A stretch of 25,553 nt of DNA from a virus (IMGVR_UViG_3300047321_000064:1-25553); one strand, 5' to 3'. Positions 7,429 to 13,229 are shown, counted from the first letter of the stretch. Made by a program: numbers and translations. Notes: generated by a model from the sequence alone, not told the origin.

Positions 7429-7838
7429 AGGCGCCTGGCGCGAGAAATAAGGACGGCTACTGCCAGACCACCTTCGACGGTAAGCAGTCGCTGGCCCATC
7501 GGGTCGCCTACTGCAAGCACCACGGAATCCCTATCGAGAGCATCAAAGGGCTGGTAGTTCGGCACCACTGTGACAACCCTCCGTGCATCAACCCAGAGCA
7601 CCTGGAAATAGGCACCCACGCTGACAACATGCGGGACATGTACAGCAGGGGTCGTCGCGCCGCAGCACGCGGTGAAGCGAACGGACGCGCTGTCCTCACA
7701 GAGGCGCAGGTCCACCAACTCCGCGCTGAGTATGTCAAAGGCTCTCCGACCCACGGAACCCTGGCGCTTGCCAAGAAGTATGGAATTGGTAAGTCGCAGG
7801 CACACAACATTATCAAAGGACTCCAATGGACTCCGTAA
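7410..7838 (+). CDS. HNH homing-type endonuclease (HNH_3) with C-terminal HTH
   Basis: A 142-aa free-standing homing-type endonuclease. The HNH core is HRVAYCKHHG (residues 30-39), then VVRHHCDNPPCINPEHLEIG (49-68) and THADNMRDM, a typical HNH_3 pattern with paired Cys that may bind zinc. Residues 93-140 (LTEAQVHQLRAEYVKG, LALAKKYGIGKSQAHNII) form a helix-turn-helix used for target binding. The ATG at 7410 has an excellent AGGAGGA Shine-Dalgarno sequence inside the exonuclease gene; the open frame from 7227 is that gene read in another frame. The gene is bracketed by a near-perfect 13-bp direct repeat. Its first three codons match those of the downstream gene, and its last residues (WTP) match those of the exonuclease, strong signs that it was inserted at the junction. 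Confidence 0.9.
   Translation: MDSPCIEAPGARNKDGYCQTTFDGKQSLAHRVAYCKHHGIPIESIKGLVVRHHCDNPPCINPEHLEIGTHADNMRDMYSRGRRAAARGEANGRAVLTEAQVHQLRAEYVKGSPTHGTLALAKKYGIGKSQAHNIIKGLQWTP
7822..7834 (+). repeat. Right copy of direct repeat bracketing the HNH gene
   Basis: TCCAATGGACTCC, one mismatch from 7406-7418. It overlaps the last codons of the HNH gene and the first codons of the DUF5664-like gene. Confidence 0.85.
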
Positions 7839-8446
7839 AACACCCTGGCGTCGGTGCCAACTGGTACCCCCCGCATCAACCGTGGGCGGCTCCGGACCCG
7901 AGCTACTGGCAATGCACCCCGGCCCCCACGGCCCTTAACGGTCTGAGCAGTGCCCAGTTGCAAGCCATGGGCGAGAAGGCTGCTGCAGCGATGAAGGCCC
8001 AAGAGAAGCCCCCGAACCCCAAGCAACTCTACGGGGACAAGAAACCGCCCCTGCACCTGATCCACATGATCGCACAGCTTCACGAAAGCGCGGCGCTCAA
8101 GAGTGGTGCCCTGAAGTACGGCACGAACAACTACCTCGAGACCGAGGTCGAGGCCATGACGTACGTGGGCGCGATCCTGCGGCACCTCGGCCAGTGGGTC
8201 TCCGGGGAGCGTGTGGACCGCAAGGAACTGGTCCATCACCTGGGCGCGATCCGCGCTTGCACGAACATCCTGCTGACCGCTGAGGCCACTGGCATGCTGA
8301 TCGACAACCGGCCCCGAAGGTTTAACGAGACGCTTCCCTTCGACACCCGTCGCCCACCGAGCTACCAAGAGGCCACCGACGAGACGTTCGCGGAAGTCGA
8401 GCGGACCATCGAGCACCTGAACAAGCTGTATCCGGAGAAGCTGTGA
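7826..8446 (+). CDS. DUF5664-like dATP/dGTP pyrophosphohydrolase-family protein
   Basis: A 206-aa protein whose central part (about 66-152) matches the DUF5664 family, annotated as dATP/dGTP diphosphohydrolase and related to all-alpha MazG-type NTP pyrophosphatases. Visible hallmarks are GDKKPPLHLIH, ALKYGTNNY at 95-103, YVGAILRHLGQWVSGE at 113-128 and ELVHHLGAIRACTNILL at 134-150. It would adjust deoxynucleotide pools during phage replication. The N-terminal 60 residues are Pro/Trp-rich and look unstructured; the C-terminal tail is a charged helix. The ATG at 7826 overlaps the end of the HNH gene, with AAAGGA 5 nt upstream. The related MazZ enzymes help 2-aminoadenine phages, but I see no PurZ or DatZ here. 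Substrate assignment is by family only. Confidence 0.8.
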   Translation: MDSVKHPGVGANWYPPHQPWAAPDPSYWQCTPAPTALNGLSSAQLQAMGEKAAAAMKAQEKPPNPKQLYGDKKPPLHLIHMIAQLHESAALKSGALKYGTNNYLETEVEAMTYVGAILRHLGQWVSGERVDRKELVHHLGAIRACTNILLTAEATGMLIDNRPRRFNETLPFDTRRPPSYQEATDETFAEVERTIEHLNKLYPEKL

Positions 8447-8700
8447 GCACCGTATTCAAGCGGTACGACATGGTCGAGAAGTGTCGTGGGTTCCAGTGGA
8501 CCGCCTCGATGGAAGAGGACCGCGAGGGCGAGTATGTGCTGGCCCAGGACGCCTACGACAAGGTCTCGGTCCTCGAGGCCGAGATCACCACACTCAAAGC
8601 ACAACTGAAGGACGCGAAGCGCGAAGTCGCCGCGTTCAAACCCTCGGGCGCATCCGTCCAGGGCCGCATCTTCTACACCAAACAAACAGCGAGAGAGTAA
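8443..8700 (+). CDS. Small coiled-coil hypothetical protein (85 aa)
   Basis: Not recognised. It starts with GTG at 8443, overlapping the previous stop, with GGAGAAG upstream. Residues 36-66 (AQDAYDKVSVLEAEITTLKA onward) show heptad spacing of Val/Leu/Ile typical of a short coiled coil, suggesting a dimer. The N-terminal part (FKRYDMVEKCRGFQWTASME) may be a small beta unit. Many phages carry similar 80-90 aa proteins of unknown function in their early regions. Its last codons contain the AGCGAGAGAG motif that initiates the next gene. Confidence 0.75.
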   Translation: MSTVFKRYDMVEKCRGFQWTASMEEDREGEYVLAQDAYDKVSVLEAEITTLKAQLKDAKREVAAFKPSGASVQGRIFYTKQTARE

Positions 8701-8942
8701 TGACACCGAATCAACTGATGCTGAAGGCCACCGTGCTGACGGCCCTCATGCAGACCGTGCAGGCCAAGGGCCGCGCACCGACCGCGCAGGAGCGCGAAGC
8801 CGTCGAGCAGTTCAACAACTTCCTCGAGCAACTTCCCGAGCACGCCCAGGCCGAACTGGACCTGGACATCGACGCGGTCTTCCCGGATCTGCTCGCAGCC
8901 ATCGACTGCATCGTCGAACTTCCGAGGATCGCACTGGCATGA
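8700..8942 (+). CDS. Small acidic helical hypothetical protein (80 aa)
   Basis: Not recognised. The ATG at 8700 overlaps the preceding TAA and follows AGCGAGAGAG by 2 nt; the open frame from 8481 is a shadow. The protein is predicted by eye to be almost entirely helical. It starts with an uncharged segment (QLMLKATVLTALMQTVQ), then a Glu/Gln-rich helix (AQEREAVEQFNNFLEQL), and ends in a hydrophobic acidic helix (AVFPDLLAAIDCIVEL). The 3' end overlaps the next small gene by 4 nt. Confidence 0.7.
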   Translation: MTPNQLMLKATVLTALMQTVQAKGRAPTAQEREAVEQFNNFLEQLPEHAQAELDLDIDAVFPDLLAAIDCIVELPRIALA

Positions 8943-9094
8943 AGACGTACTACGGCGGCTACTTCTGCCAAGCGACCCCCGAGGCCCGCAACAACATCCA
9001 GGGATACAAGGTCGTGATCCCTTCGTACAACAACCATGAGTCGTGGGTCCCTGCGGACTTCTTCGACCTGTTCTTCAAGGAACTCACGCAATGA
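8939..9094 (+). CDS. Small hypothetical protein (51 aa)
   Basis: A 51-aa gene identified from its ATGA overlap at both ends (ATG 8939 inside the previous stop region, TGA 9092-9094 overlapping the next ATG) and consistent codon use. It begins MKTYYGGYFCQATPEAR and is rich in aromatic residues (Tyr, Phe, Trp), suggesting a compact beta-fold. No family was recognised. Confidence 0.6.
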   Translation: MKTYYGGYFCQATPEARNNIQGYKVVIPSYNNHESWVPADFFDLFFKELTQ

Positions 9095-9303
9095 AGCTCG
9101 AGAACCAAGAGTTCTATTGGGCGCTGACCCGCACTGTCGAACCGGACTCGAAGTACTTCCCGGCCAAGGGCACCTTCATGGGTGGACCCTCGGGCACCTC
9201 GAGCGCCCCGCACCTGTACCGAAGCGCAGCCAAGGCGCAGGCCAGGGTCGGAGACACATCGTTCTGGAAGGTAGTCAAGGTGAAACTGGAGATCGTCGAA
9301 TGA
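9091..9303 (+). CDS. Small hypothetical protein (70 aa)
   Basis: The ATG at 9091 overlaps the preceding stop. The protein begins with a strand EFYWALTRTVEPDSKYFPAKG, has a Gly/Ser-rich turn (GGPSGTSSAP), a helix (SAAKAQARVGD) and a final strand FWKVVKVKLEIVE. This strand-helix-strand plan resembles the C-terminal part of the 194-aa protein at 6116 (YRICVG..., LETAKAAALLHG, FSIWEVVKV), suggesting two copies of one small fold in the same operon. No function is known. It is coupled to the next gene by ATGA overlap. Confidence 0.7.
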   Translation: MKLENQEFYWALTRTVEPDSKYFPAKGTFMGGPSGTSSAPHLYRSAAKAQARVGDTSFWKVVKVKLEIVE

Positions 9304-9458
9304 AGTACAAAGGCAAGCAACTGAACCCGCTTCACGTCATCGCGCGACGTCTTATCGCCTACCCGTTCCTGCAAGCGTTCCGCTTCCTGTTCTGCCTGGC
9401 CGTACTGGTCGGCTGGGGAACCTATGACGCTCAACGCATGTGGGAGGAGACCGAGTGA
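9300..9458 (+). CDS. Small single-pass membrane protein (52 aa)
   Basis: The start is the ATG at 9300, overlapping the preceding stop. A basic N-terminus (KYKGKQLNPLHVIARR) is followed by one hydrophobic segment, about residues 18-40 (LIAYPFLQAFRFLFCLAVLV), then an acidic C-terminus (DAQRMWEETE). By the positive-inside rule the N-terminus would be cytoplasmic. The role is unknown; small inner-membrane proteins in early phage regions often modify host envelope or exclusion functions, but that is only a possibility here. Confidence 0.7.
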   Translation: MKYKGKQLNPLHVIARRLIAYPFLQAFRFLFCLAVLVGWGTYDAQRMWEETE

Positions 9459-9625
9459 ATCGCTCAGCCCTATACGTCTACAACGGAACCGCGCACCAGT
9501 ACAGTGGGTTGGACTTTGCGTGGTCCTTCGGGGACACGATGCTGTCGGTCTACTCCAACGACCGCAAGGTGACGCACTTCTTCCCCTACGCGACCGCTCT
9601 GCGGATTACGGTGACCCACGAATGA
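9455..9625 (+). CDS. Small hypothetical protein (56 aa)
   Basis: The start is GTG at 9455, overlapping the previous TGA, with GGGAGGAG upstream; an alternative GTG at 9440 adds five residues but has a poorer context. The protein appears all-beta (SALYVYNGTAHQY, FAWSFGDTMLSVYS, RKVTHFFPYATALRITV). No family was recognised. The stop overlaps the start of the next gene. Confidence 0.65.
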   Translation: MNRSALYVYNGTAHQYSGLDFAWSFGDTMLSVYSNDRKVTHFFPYATALRITVTHE

Positions 9626-9840
9626 AAGACATCGAAGAAATCTACGAAGAACTGGCCATCGGGTCCGAGGTGCTCTCGGTGGAACTCCAGATCGAACTGA
9701 CCAAGCGAATCACCAAGCTCGACGAGATGACGCGGTCTAACCAAGTGACCCACGACATCTACCAGCTTGCCAAGGAGATCCAGATTCTCTCCACGCGGCT
9801 CCGGTTCACCCTTCACTACGAGATGACCAAACAGAAGTGA
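9622..9840 (+). CDS. Small helical hypothetical protein (72 aa), last gene of early operon
   Basis: The ATG at 9622 overlaps the preceding stop. The protein is helical and charged, with heptad-like spacing of Leu/Ile (ELAIGSEVLSVELQIELTKR, then DIYQLAKEIQILSTRLRFTL), so a small helical bundle or dimer is likely. No function was recognised. A strong intrinsic terminator begins within 10 nt of the stop, so this closes the early operon. Confidence 0.72.
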   Translation: MKDIEEIYEELAIGSEVLSVELQIELTKRITKLDEMTRSNQVTHDIYQLAKEIQILSTRLRFTLHYEMTKQK

Positions 9841-9845
9841 ACCCT

Positions 9846-9869
9846 CCCCTCCCTCCGGAGGGTTTTTTT
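9846..9869 (+). terminator. Rho-independent terminator of the early operon
   Basis: A CCCTCC/GGAGGG inverted repeat (GGAGGG at 9857-9862) with a C/T-rich upstream arm that allows a short loop, followed by seven T residues (9863-9869). It lies 6 nt after the last early gene. Confidence 0.85.
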
Positions 9870-9880
9870 CACTGACCCTA

Positions 9881-9914
9881 TTGCATTAGGTAGTACAAGT
9901 AGGTACAGTACAAC
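9881..9914 (+). promoter_or_regulatory. Promoter-like element ahead of the integrase gene
   Basis: TTGCAT (9881-9886), a 17-nt spacer, then TACAGT (9904-9909) continuing as TACAGTACAA. The same layout recurs at 11115-11147 ahead of the RHH gene, sharing the 11-mer GTACAGTACAA. It lies about 55 nt before the integrase ATG. It could be a sigma70 promoter, a regulator site, or both. Confidence 0.5.
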
Positions 9915-9965
9915 CCAAGCAGAGATACGCCTGAATAACAACCATCAGACGAATAGGGGACCACC

Positions 9966-10775
9966 ATGAAGACCGCAGCCAAACAGAAGGCACCGACGAA
10001 CCTCCACGAACTCCTTCGGATCGCCGCCAAGGCCCTGTGGCGCGGCAAGGCCTACGAACTCACCGCTTACCGCAACGTCGAGCAGTTCATCAAGGTGGTC
10101 GGCAACCTGGCCCTCGAGGACGTCCGGACGACGACCATCGACGACTTCATCCTGGAGGTCCAAGGGACCATCGCGGACGCCACGGTCAACCGCAAGCTGG
10201 CCAACATCCACACGGTCCTCAAGTACGGCTTCGAGCGCGAGTGGATCGCCAAGCTGCCGAAGTTCGAATGGAAGGAAGAAACGGAGGGACGCACCCGCTG
10301 GTTGACAGAAGTCGAAGAAATTCAGATGTTCGCCCTCTTGGACACTTGGGGAGAGGCCGAGGTCGCTAGGTTCCTTACGGTCTCCATCGACACCGGAATG
10401 CGCCGCTCGGAGATCCTGAAGCTCGAGGCGAAGAACGTGGATGGACCGTGGGTTCGGCTGTGGATCAACAAGACGAAGAAGCCCCGCTCGGTGCCCCTCA
10501 GCGTCCGTGCTCAGGATGCGATTGCCCAGGGTCTGCCCTTCGCCCTGGACGAGGGGAAACTGCGGGCTGTATGGCTGCGCCTGAAGGTGGCTATGGGCCT
10601 CGAGGGGGACGACGACTTCGTCCTTCACGCCCTGCGACATACCGCCGCAACTAGGACGCTGTCGAGGACTGGGAACATCGCGGTAGTCCAGAAGCTCCTC
10701 GGACACCGTAAGATACAGACGACGATGCGCTACGCCCACATCTCGGACGAGGACCTGCTGGCGGCTGTGCGGTAA
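9966..10775 (+). CDS. int: Tyrosine recombinase / phage integrase
   Basis: Site-specific recombinase of 269 aa. The N-terminal part (about 10-105) is a SAM-like core-binding domain (YRNVEQFIKVVG, NRKLANIHTVLKYGFER). The catalytic domain carries the full set: R146 (TGMRRSEIL), Lys in the KTKKPRSVPL hairpin (about 171), H221 and R224 (HALRH), H247 (LLGHRKI) and nucleophile Y256 (TMRYAHI). The ATG at 9966 has AGGGGA upstream. With parA, a rep-like gene and an origin beside it, the enzyme may resolve plasmid multimers, as Cre does in P1, rather than insert the phage into the chromosome. No att site could be recognised from this window alone, so both roles remain open. Confidence 0.95.
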   Translation: MKTAAKQKAPTNLHELLRIAAKALWRGKAYELTAYRNVEQFIKVVGNLALEDVRTTTIDDFILEVQGTIADATVNRKLANIHTVLKYGFEREWIAKLPKFEWKEETEGRTRWLTEVEEIQMFALLDTWGEAEVARFLTVSIDTGMRRSEILKLEAKNVDGPWVRLWINKTKKPRSVPLSVRAQDAIAQGLPFALDEGKLRAVWLRLKVAMGLEGDDDFVLHALRHTAATRTLSRTGNIAVVQKLLGHRKIQTTMRYAHISDEDLLAAVR

Positions 10776-10915
10776 TCCTCTAACTTAGGGAAAGTTTACT
10801 GTTGGGTTTTTGTCACATTCATCCTACTTGTAAACCTTTCCTTCAAATGCTACATTTAATGCCGCCGCGAAAGCGTTTGCAACAAGTTGTAACGAATCTT
10901 GACCCCTCAAAGAAC
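10776..10915. other. Intergenic region after the integrase gene
   Basis: This 140-nt stretch is less GC-rich than its surroundings. It contains CCTACTTGTA (10823-10832), an exact inverted copy of TACAAGTAGG at 9894-9903 ahead of the integrase gene, and a short palindrome CAACAAGTTG at 10880-10889. I see no terminator, tRNA or convincing promoter. If the doubtful ORF at 10916 is not a gene, the non-coding stretch runs to 11177. Confidence 0.4.
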
Positions 10916-11215
10916 ATGCAACTGATCTCTGCCTATTTGTCTGATAATACTACGGTGTCCTTGGTCTCCGAAGGCACCGAGGAAGACCCTGAGTCGCACC
11001 AGCACCACCTGCTGATCGATGGGAATCTCGAGTGCTCCTATAGCACCTGGGACCACGCTTGGGAAGAGTTTGGCCTCTGTGTTAGATGTACCACACTAAC
11101 AGAAGTGGTAAAGGTTGCTAGGGACTGCACGAGCCTGTACAGTACAAGCACTGAAAACACAAACGAGGACCAGCCAAATGAACGCAGCATCGGGCAAGAG
11201 TGTAGCTCCTGCTAA
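10916..11215 (+). CDS. Doubtful small ORF (99 aa)
   Basis: A possible gene starting at ATG 10916 after a weak AAAGAA; an upstream ATG at 10859 would add 19 residues. The first half (QLISAYLSDNTTVSLVSEG, HHLLIDGNLECSYSTWDHAW) reads like a protein, but codon use is less GC-biased than neighbours. The last third overlaps both the promoter-like element at 11115 and the first 38 nt of the RHH gene. No family was recognised. It may be a real short accessory gene or just an open frame. Confidence 0.35.
   Translation: MQLISAYLSDNTTVSLVSEGTEEDPESHQHHLLIDGNLECSYSTWDHAWEEFGLCVRCTTLTEVVKVARDCTSLYSTSTENTNEDQPNERSIGQECSSC
11115..11148 (+). promoter_or_regulatory. Promoter-like element ahead of the RHH gene
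   Basis: TTGCTA (11115-11120), a 17-nt spacer and TACAGT (11138-11143) within GTACAGTACAA, the same arrangement as at 9881-9914. It lies 35 nt before the ATG of the RHH gene, a suitable distance for its promoter. Confidence 0.5.
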
Positions 11216-11534
11216 GGCAGATTCAAAGGCAGCATACAAAGCGGCGATGAGTGTTGAGGAGCAGTTGAGGGCGGCACAAGCGGAGATCGCCCGATTGCAG
11301 GAGTTAGCCCGTGAGGAGGCGACCAAGTCGGCCCGCTTCCCTTGGGAAAACCCGGACATAATCCAAGCGCAGCCGCGCATGGGGTACAACTTCAAGATGG
11401 AACCGGAGTTGTACCTCAAGGTCAAGTGGATCGTTGAGAACGTGGGTGGGATGAAGTCGATGCAGGTGTTTCTGGACCGTGCGGCAAACGAGATGGCCGA
11501 TGCGGTGATCGATAGGTTCACCAAGGTGAAGTGA
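11178..11534 (+). CDS. Ribbon-helix-helix-like DNA-binding protein (118 aa)
   Basis: A likely transcriptional regulator or centromere-binding protein. The N-terminal part is Ala/Lys-rich and probably disordered (SGKSVAPAKADSKAAYKAA), followed by a short coiled coil (EEQLRAAQAEIARLQELARE, 27-46). Residues 70-113 match an RHH/CopG pattern: strand YNFKMEPELYLKV, helix A, then SMQVFLDRAANEMADAVI as helix B. The ATG at 11178 is preceded by a promoter-like element. It is transcribed alone, ending at an intrinsic terminator immediately downstream, separate from the par operon. It could repress itself and the integrase gene, which share an upstream 11-mer; this is inference. Confidence 0.75.
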   Translation: MNAASGKSVAPAKADSKAAYKAAMSVEEQLRAAQAEIARLQELAREEATKSARFPWENPDIIQAQPRMGYNFKMEPELYLKVKWIVENVGGMKSMQVFLDRAANEMADAVIDRFTKVK

Positions 11535-11539
11535 TCAGT

Positions 11540-11562
11540 GCCCCGCTCTGTCGGGGCTTTTT
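11540..11562 (+). terminator. Rho-independent terminator after the RHH gene
   Basis: Perfect 6-bp stem GCCCCG (11540-11545) / CGGGGC (11552-11557) with a CTCTGT loop and five T residues directly after. It starts 6 nt beyond the stop codon. Confidence 0.9.
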
Positions 11563-11572
11563 CCTACCCGGC

Positions 11573-11602
11573 TGTAAAGATGTAAAGAAACATGTCTTTA
11601 CA
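11573..11602. repeat. par operator: TGTAAAGA repeats
   Basis: TGTAAAGA occurs twice in tandem (11573-11580, 11581-11588) and once inverted (TCTTTACA, 11595-11602), separated by AACATG. The inverted copy contains the -35 box of the par promoter. Short direct and inverted repeats over the promoter are typical binding sites for RHH partners of type-Ib ParA proteins, which use them both as operator and centromere. Confidence 0.75.
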
Positions 11603-11625
11603 CACGGAACGTGATCACCTAAGAT
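11597..11625 (+). promoter_or_regulatory. par operon promoter
   Basis: TTTACA (11597-11602, 5/6 to consensus) and TAAGAT (11620-11625, 4/6) with an ideal 17-nt spacer. The predicted transcript starts about 20 nt before the parA ATG, leaving room for its AAGGAGG ribosome site at 11641-11647. The operator repeats overlap the -35 box. Confidence 0.7.
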
Positions 11626-11651
11626 TTTTGGACACCAAGGAAGGAGGACAC

Positions 11652-12305
11652 ATGCTGATCGCGGTTGCAACGGAGAAAGGGGGAGTTGGAAAAAGCACGC
11701 TGTCGACGAACCTAGCGGGGCTGATCGCTTCGAAGGGACATCGCGTGCTGCTGGTAGATACCGACATCGACAACCAAAAGGGGCGCTACAGCTACGCGTG
11801 GGGGACCACACGGCGCAGTGAGGAGAGCCTCCCGCACGTAAGTCTAGCCATGGGCCAAGGTAAGGTGTACGCCGACCTGGTCGCACATCGAGAGGCATAC
11901 GAAGTCGTGATCGTGGACGTGCCCGCAGGGAGGGGAGTGGAGATGGTGGACGCTTGCCTGGCTGCGGACGTCATCGTCATCCCCGTGGGCATCGGTCAGT
12001 TCGACACCTCAGGCCTAGAGCCGATGCTCCTGATTGCCAACCGACTGAAGACCGAGCGACCGGCGACGCGGATCCTTGTGGTCCTGAACAGCGTCCCTCC
12101 TAATGCGAAGAGGGACCTCCAAGACTCCAGGGAGATGCTCGAGGGCCTCAAGGACTACTTCAAGCCTGTCTCGAAGACAATCTTCAACCGCCAGGCATTC
12201 CGGGACTCGTCGAAGACGGGCAGGGCGGTAACGGAGTTGAAGCGCAAGGACCCGCGGGCCACCGAGGAACTGACGAACCTCTACGAGGAGATTTTCAATG
12301 TCTGA
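11652..12305 (+). CDS. parA: ParA-family partition ATPase (small, type Ib)
   Basis: Partitions the phage-plasmid to daughter cells by ATP-dependent movement on the nucleoid. It has a deviant Walker A box KGGVGKST at 9-16 (signature Lys9), a Walker A' VDTDID at 35-40 and Walker B VVIVDVPAG at 85-93. At 217 aa and without an N-terminal HTH it is of the small ParF/type-Ib class, whose partner is an RHH protein; exactly such a gene follows with an 8-nt overlap. The start is the ATG at 11652, with a very strong AAGGAGG site; the open frame from 11592 would run through the promoter and operator. Expression is probably autoregulated through the TGTAAAGA repeats. Confidence 0.95.
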   Translation: MLIAVATEKGGVGKSTLSTNLAGLIASKGHRVLLVDTDIDNQKGRYSYAWGTTRRSEESLPHVSLAMGQGKVYADLVAHREAYEVVIVDVPAGRGVEMVDACLAADVIVIPVGIGQFDTSGLEPMLLIANRLKTERPATRILVVLNSVPPNAKRDLQDSREMLEGLKDYFKPVSKTIFNRQAFRDSSKTGRAVTELKRKDPRATEELTNLYEEIFNV

Positions 12306-12672
12306 AAGGCCCAACATCAAAGGCCCCGCGCTGCCTGAACGGAGCGCAGACGATTCCGCGGTCACCAGGATGCGCCAGGAGGTCACGAAGGGCGTACCCG
12401 CTACCCAAGTGCCTCCGGAGCCTCACGAGGCCGTTGGCGCGCCTGTAGACAAGCCGCACGGGGTACTGCAGAACTACTTTGACACCATCGTCGAGATCGT
12501 CCCGAAAAAGGCCGACACGAAACCGATGAATCTGAGGATCCCCACGGAGCTCCATCGGCGGCTCAAGATCCTCGCGGGGCTGCAGGGCGTGACCATGACC
12601 GAGATCATCGTCGACTGCCTGGGGCCTGAGGTCGACAAGCGGGTGGCGAGGATCAACAAGGGGAGGGTGTGA
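12298..12672 (+). CDS. RHH centromere-binding partition partner (ParB/ParG-like)
   Basis: A 124-aa protein directly overlapping the end of parA. Residues 1-70 are low in hydrophobics and Pro/charge-rich, as in the flexible tails of ParG-like proteins that stimulate ParA ATPase activity. Residues 75-115 form a ribbon-helix-helix: strand KPMNLRIPTELH, helix RRLKILAGLQG, then TMTEIIVDCLGPEV. Position, size and fold together indicate the centromere-binding and autorepressor half of the partition system, likely acting at the TGTAAAGA repeats. Its stop overlaps the start of the rep-like gene, so all three genes form one operon. Its binding site is inferred, not shown. Confidence 0.85.
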   Translation: MSERPNIKGPALPERSADDSAVTRMRQEVTKGVPATQVPPEPHEAVGAPVDKPHGVLQNYFDTIVEIVPKKADTKPMNLRIPTELHRRLKILAGLQGVTMTEIIVDCLGPEVDKRVARINKGRV

Positions 12673-13229
12673 TGGCGAAGACACGAATCGATACAACCTA
12701 CCAGACCATGCAGCGCGACTTGTTCGAATCGGGGATAGTCGCTTCGATTGGGGGTAACGCCTTTACAGTCTGGACAGCGATAAAGAACCACGCGGACTTC
12801 AAGACCGGTGAGTGCTGGCCAGGGCTGCGCCGGATCGCGGAACTGACCGGCAACAGCGTAGGGACCGTCCACAGGTACCTCGAGGTCCTGGAGAAGGCCA
12901 AGCTACTGCGGGTGACCCGTGAGGGCCGTGGGAACGTCTACGTGGCACGGGAGCGCATGGACGTGAAGATGGGCGACCGAACGCTCTGCACCATCGTCGT
13001 CGACTACGTTCCCGACACGATCCGGGAGACCCTCGCGGGGATCGAGGACGCCGTGACGATGAAGACTAATCCTCAGGCCTTTGCCGCCTGCGAGATCATC
13101 CCCGGAGACGGTTTTGTCTGGGATGCGGAGGCTGGAGTGCTTCGAGCGTCGATCCCCGCATCCGAAGTTCCGGAGCAGAGCTTCCTGAGTTTTCCACAGA
13201 AGCCGCAGTTGCCTGACGCTTATAGTTAA
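12672..13229 (+). CDS. Winged-helix replication initiator-like protein (Rep)
   Basis: A 185-aa protein with an N-terminal HTH_36-type winged helix, about residues 15-85 (NAFTVWTAIKNHAD, CWPGLRRIAELTG, SVGTVHRYLEVLEKAKLLRV, then the wing GRGNVYVA). This domain is used by many plasmid Rep proteins and phage replication initiators to bind iterons. The second half (TIVVDYVPDTIRETLAGI, FAACEIIPGDGFVWDAEAG) is not recognisable. The start is taken as the ATG at 12672 with GGGAGG upstream; a GTG one codon earlier is possible. It follows the par genes without a gap, and the origin-like region with iterons begins right after its stop. That position argues for an initiator; the alternative is a plain transcription regulator. 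Confidence 0.75.
   Translation: MAKTRIDTTYQTMQRDLFESGIVASIGGNAFTVWTAIKNHADFKTGECWPGLRRIAELTGNSVGTVHRYLEVLEKAKLLRVTREGRGNVYVARERMDVKMGDRTLCTIVVDYVPDTIRETLAGIEDAVTMKTNPQAFAACEIIPGDGFVWDAEAGVLRASIPASEVPEQSFLSFPQKPQLPDAYS

Noticed and set aside
11592-11651. Upstream ATG giving ParA 20 extra residues
   Set aside because: It starts inside the operator repeats and upstream of the -10 box; the ATG at 11652 has a strong AAGGAGG site and gives the standard ParA N-terminus.
1-13000. T7-like phage RNA polymerase promoters
   Set aside because: No repeated ~20-nt element is seen ahead of the replication genes and no RNA polymerase gene is in the window; only the pair at 9881 and 11115 repeats, and it looks like sigma70-type or operator sequence.
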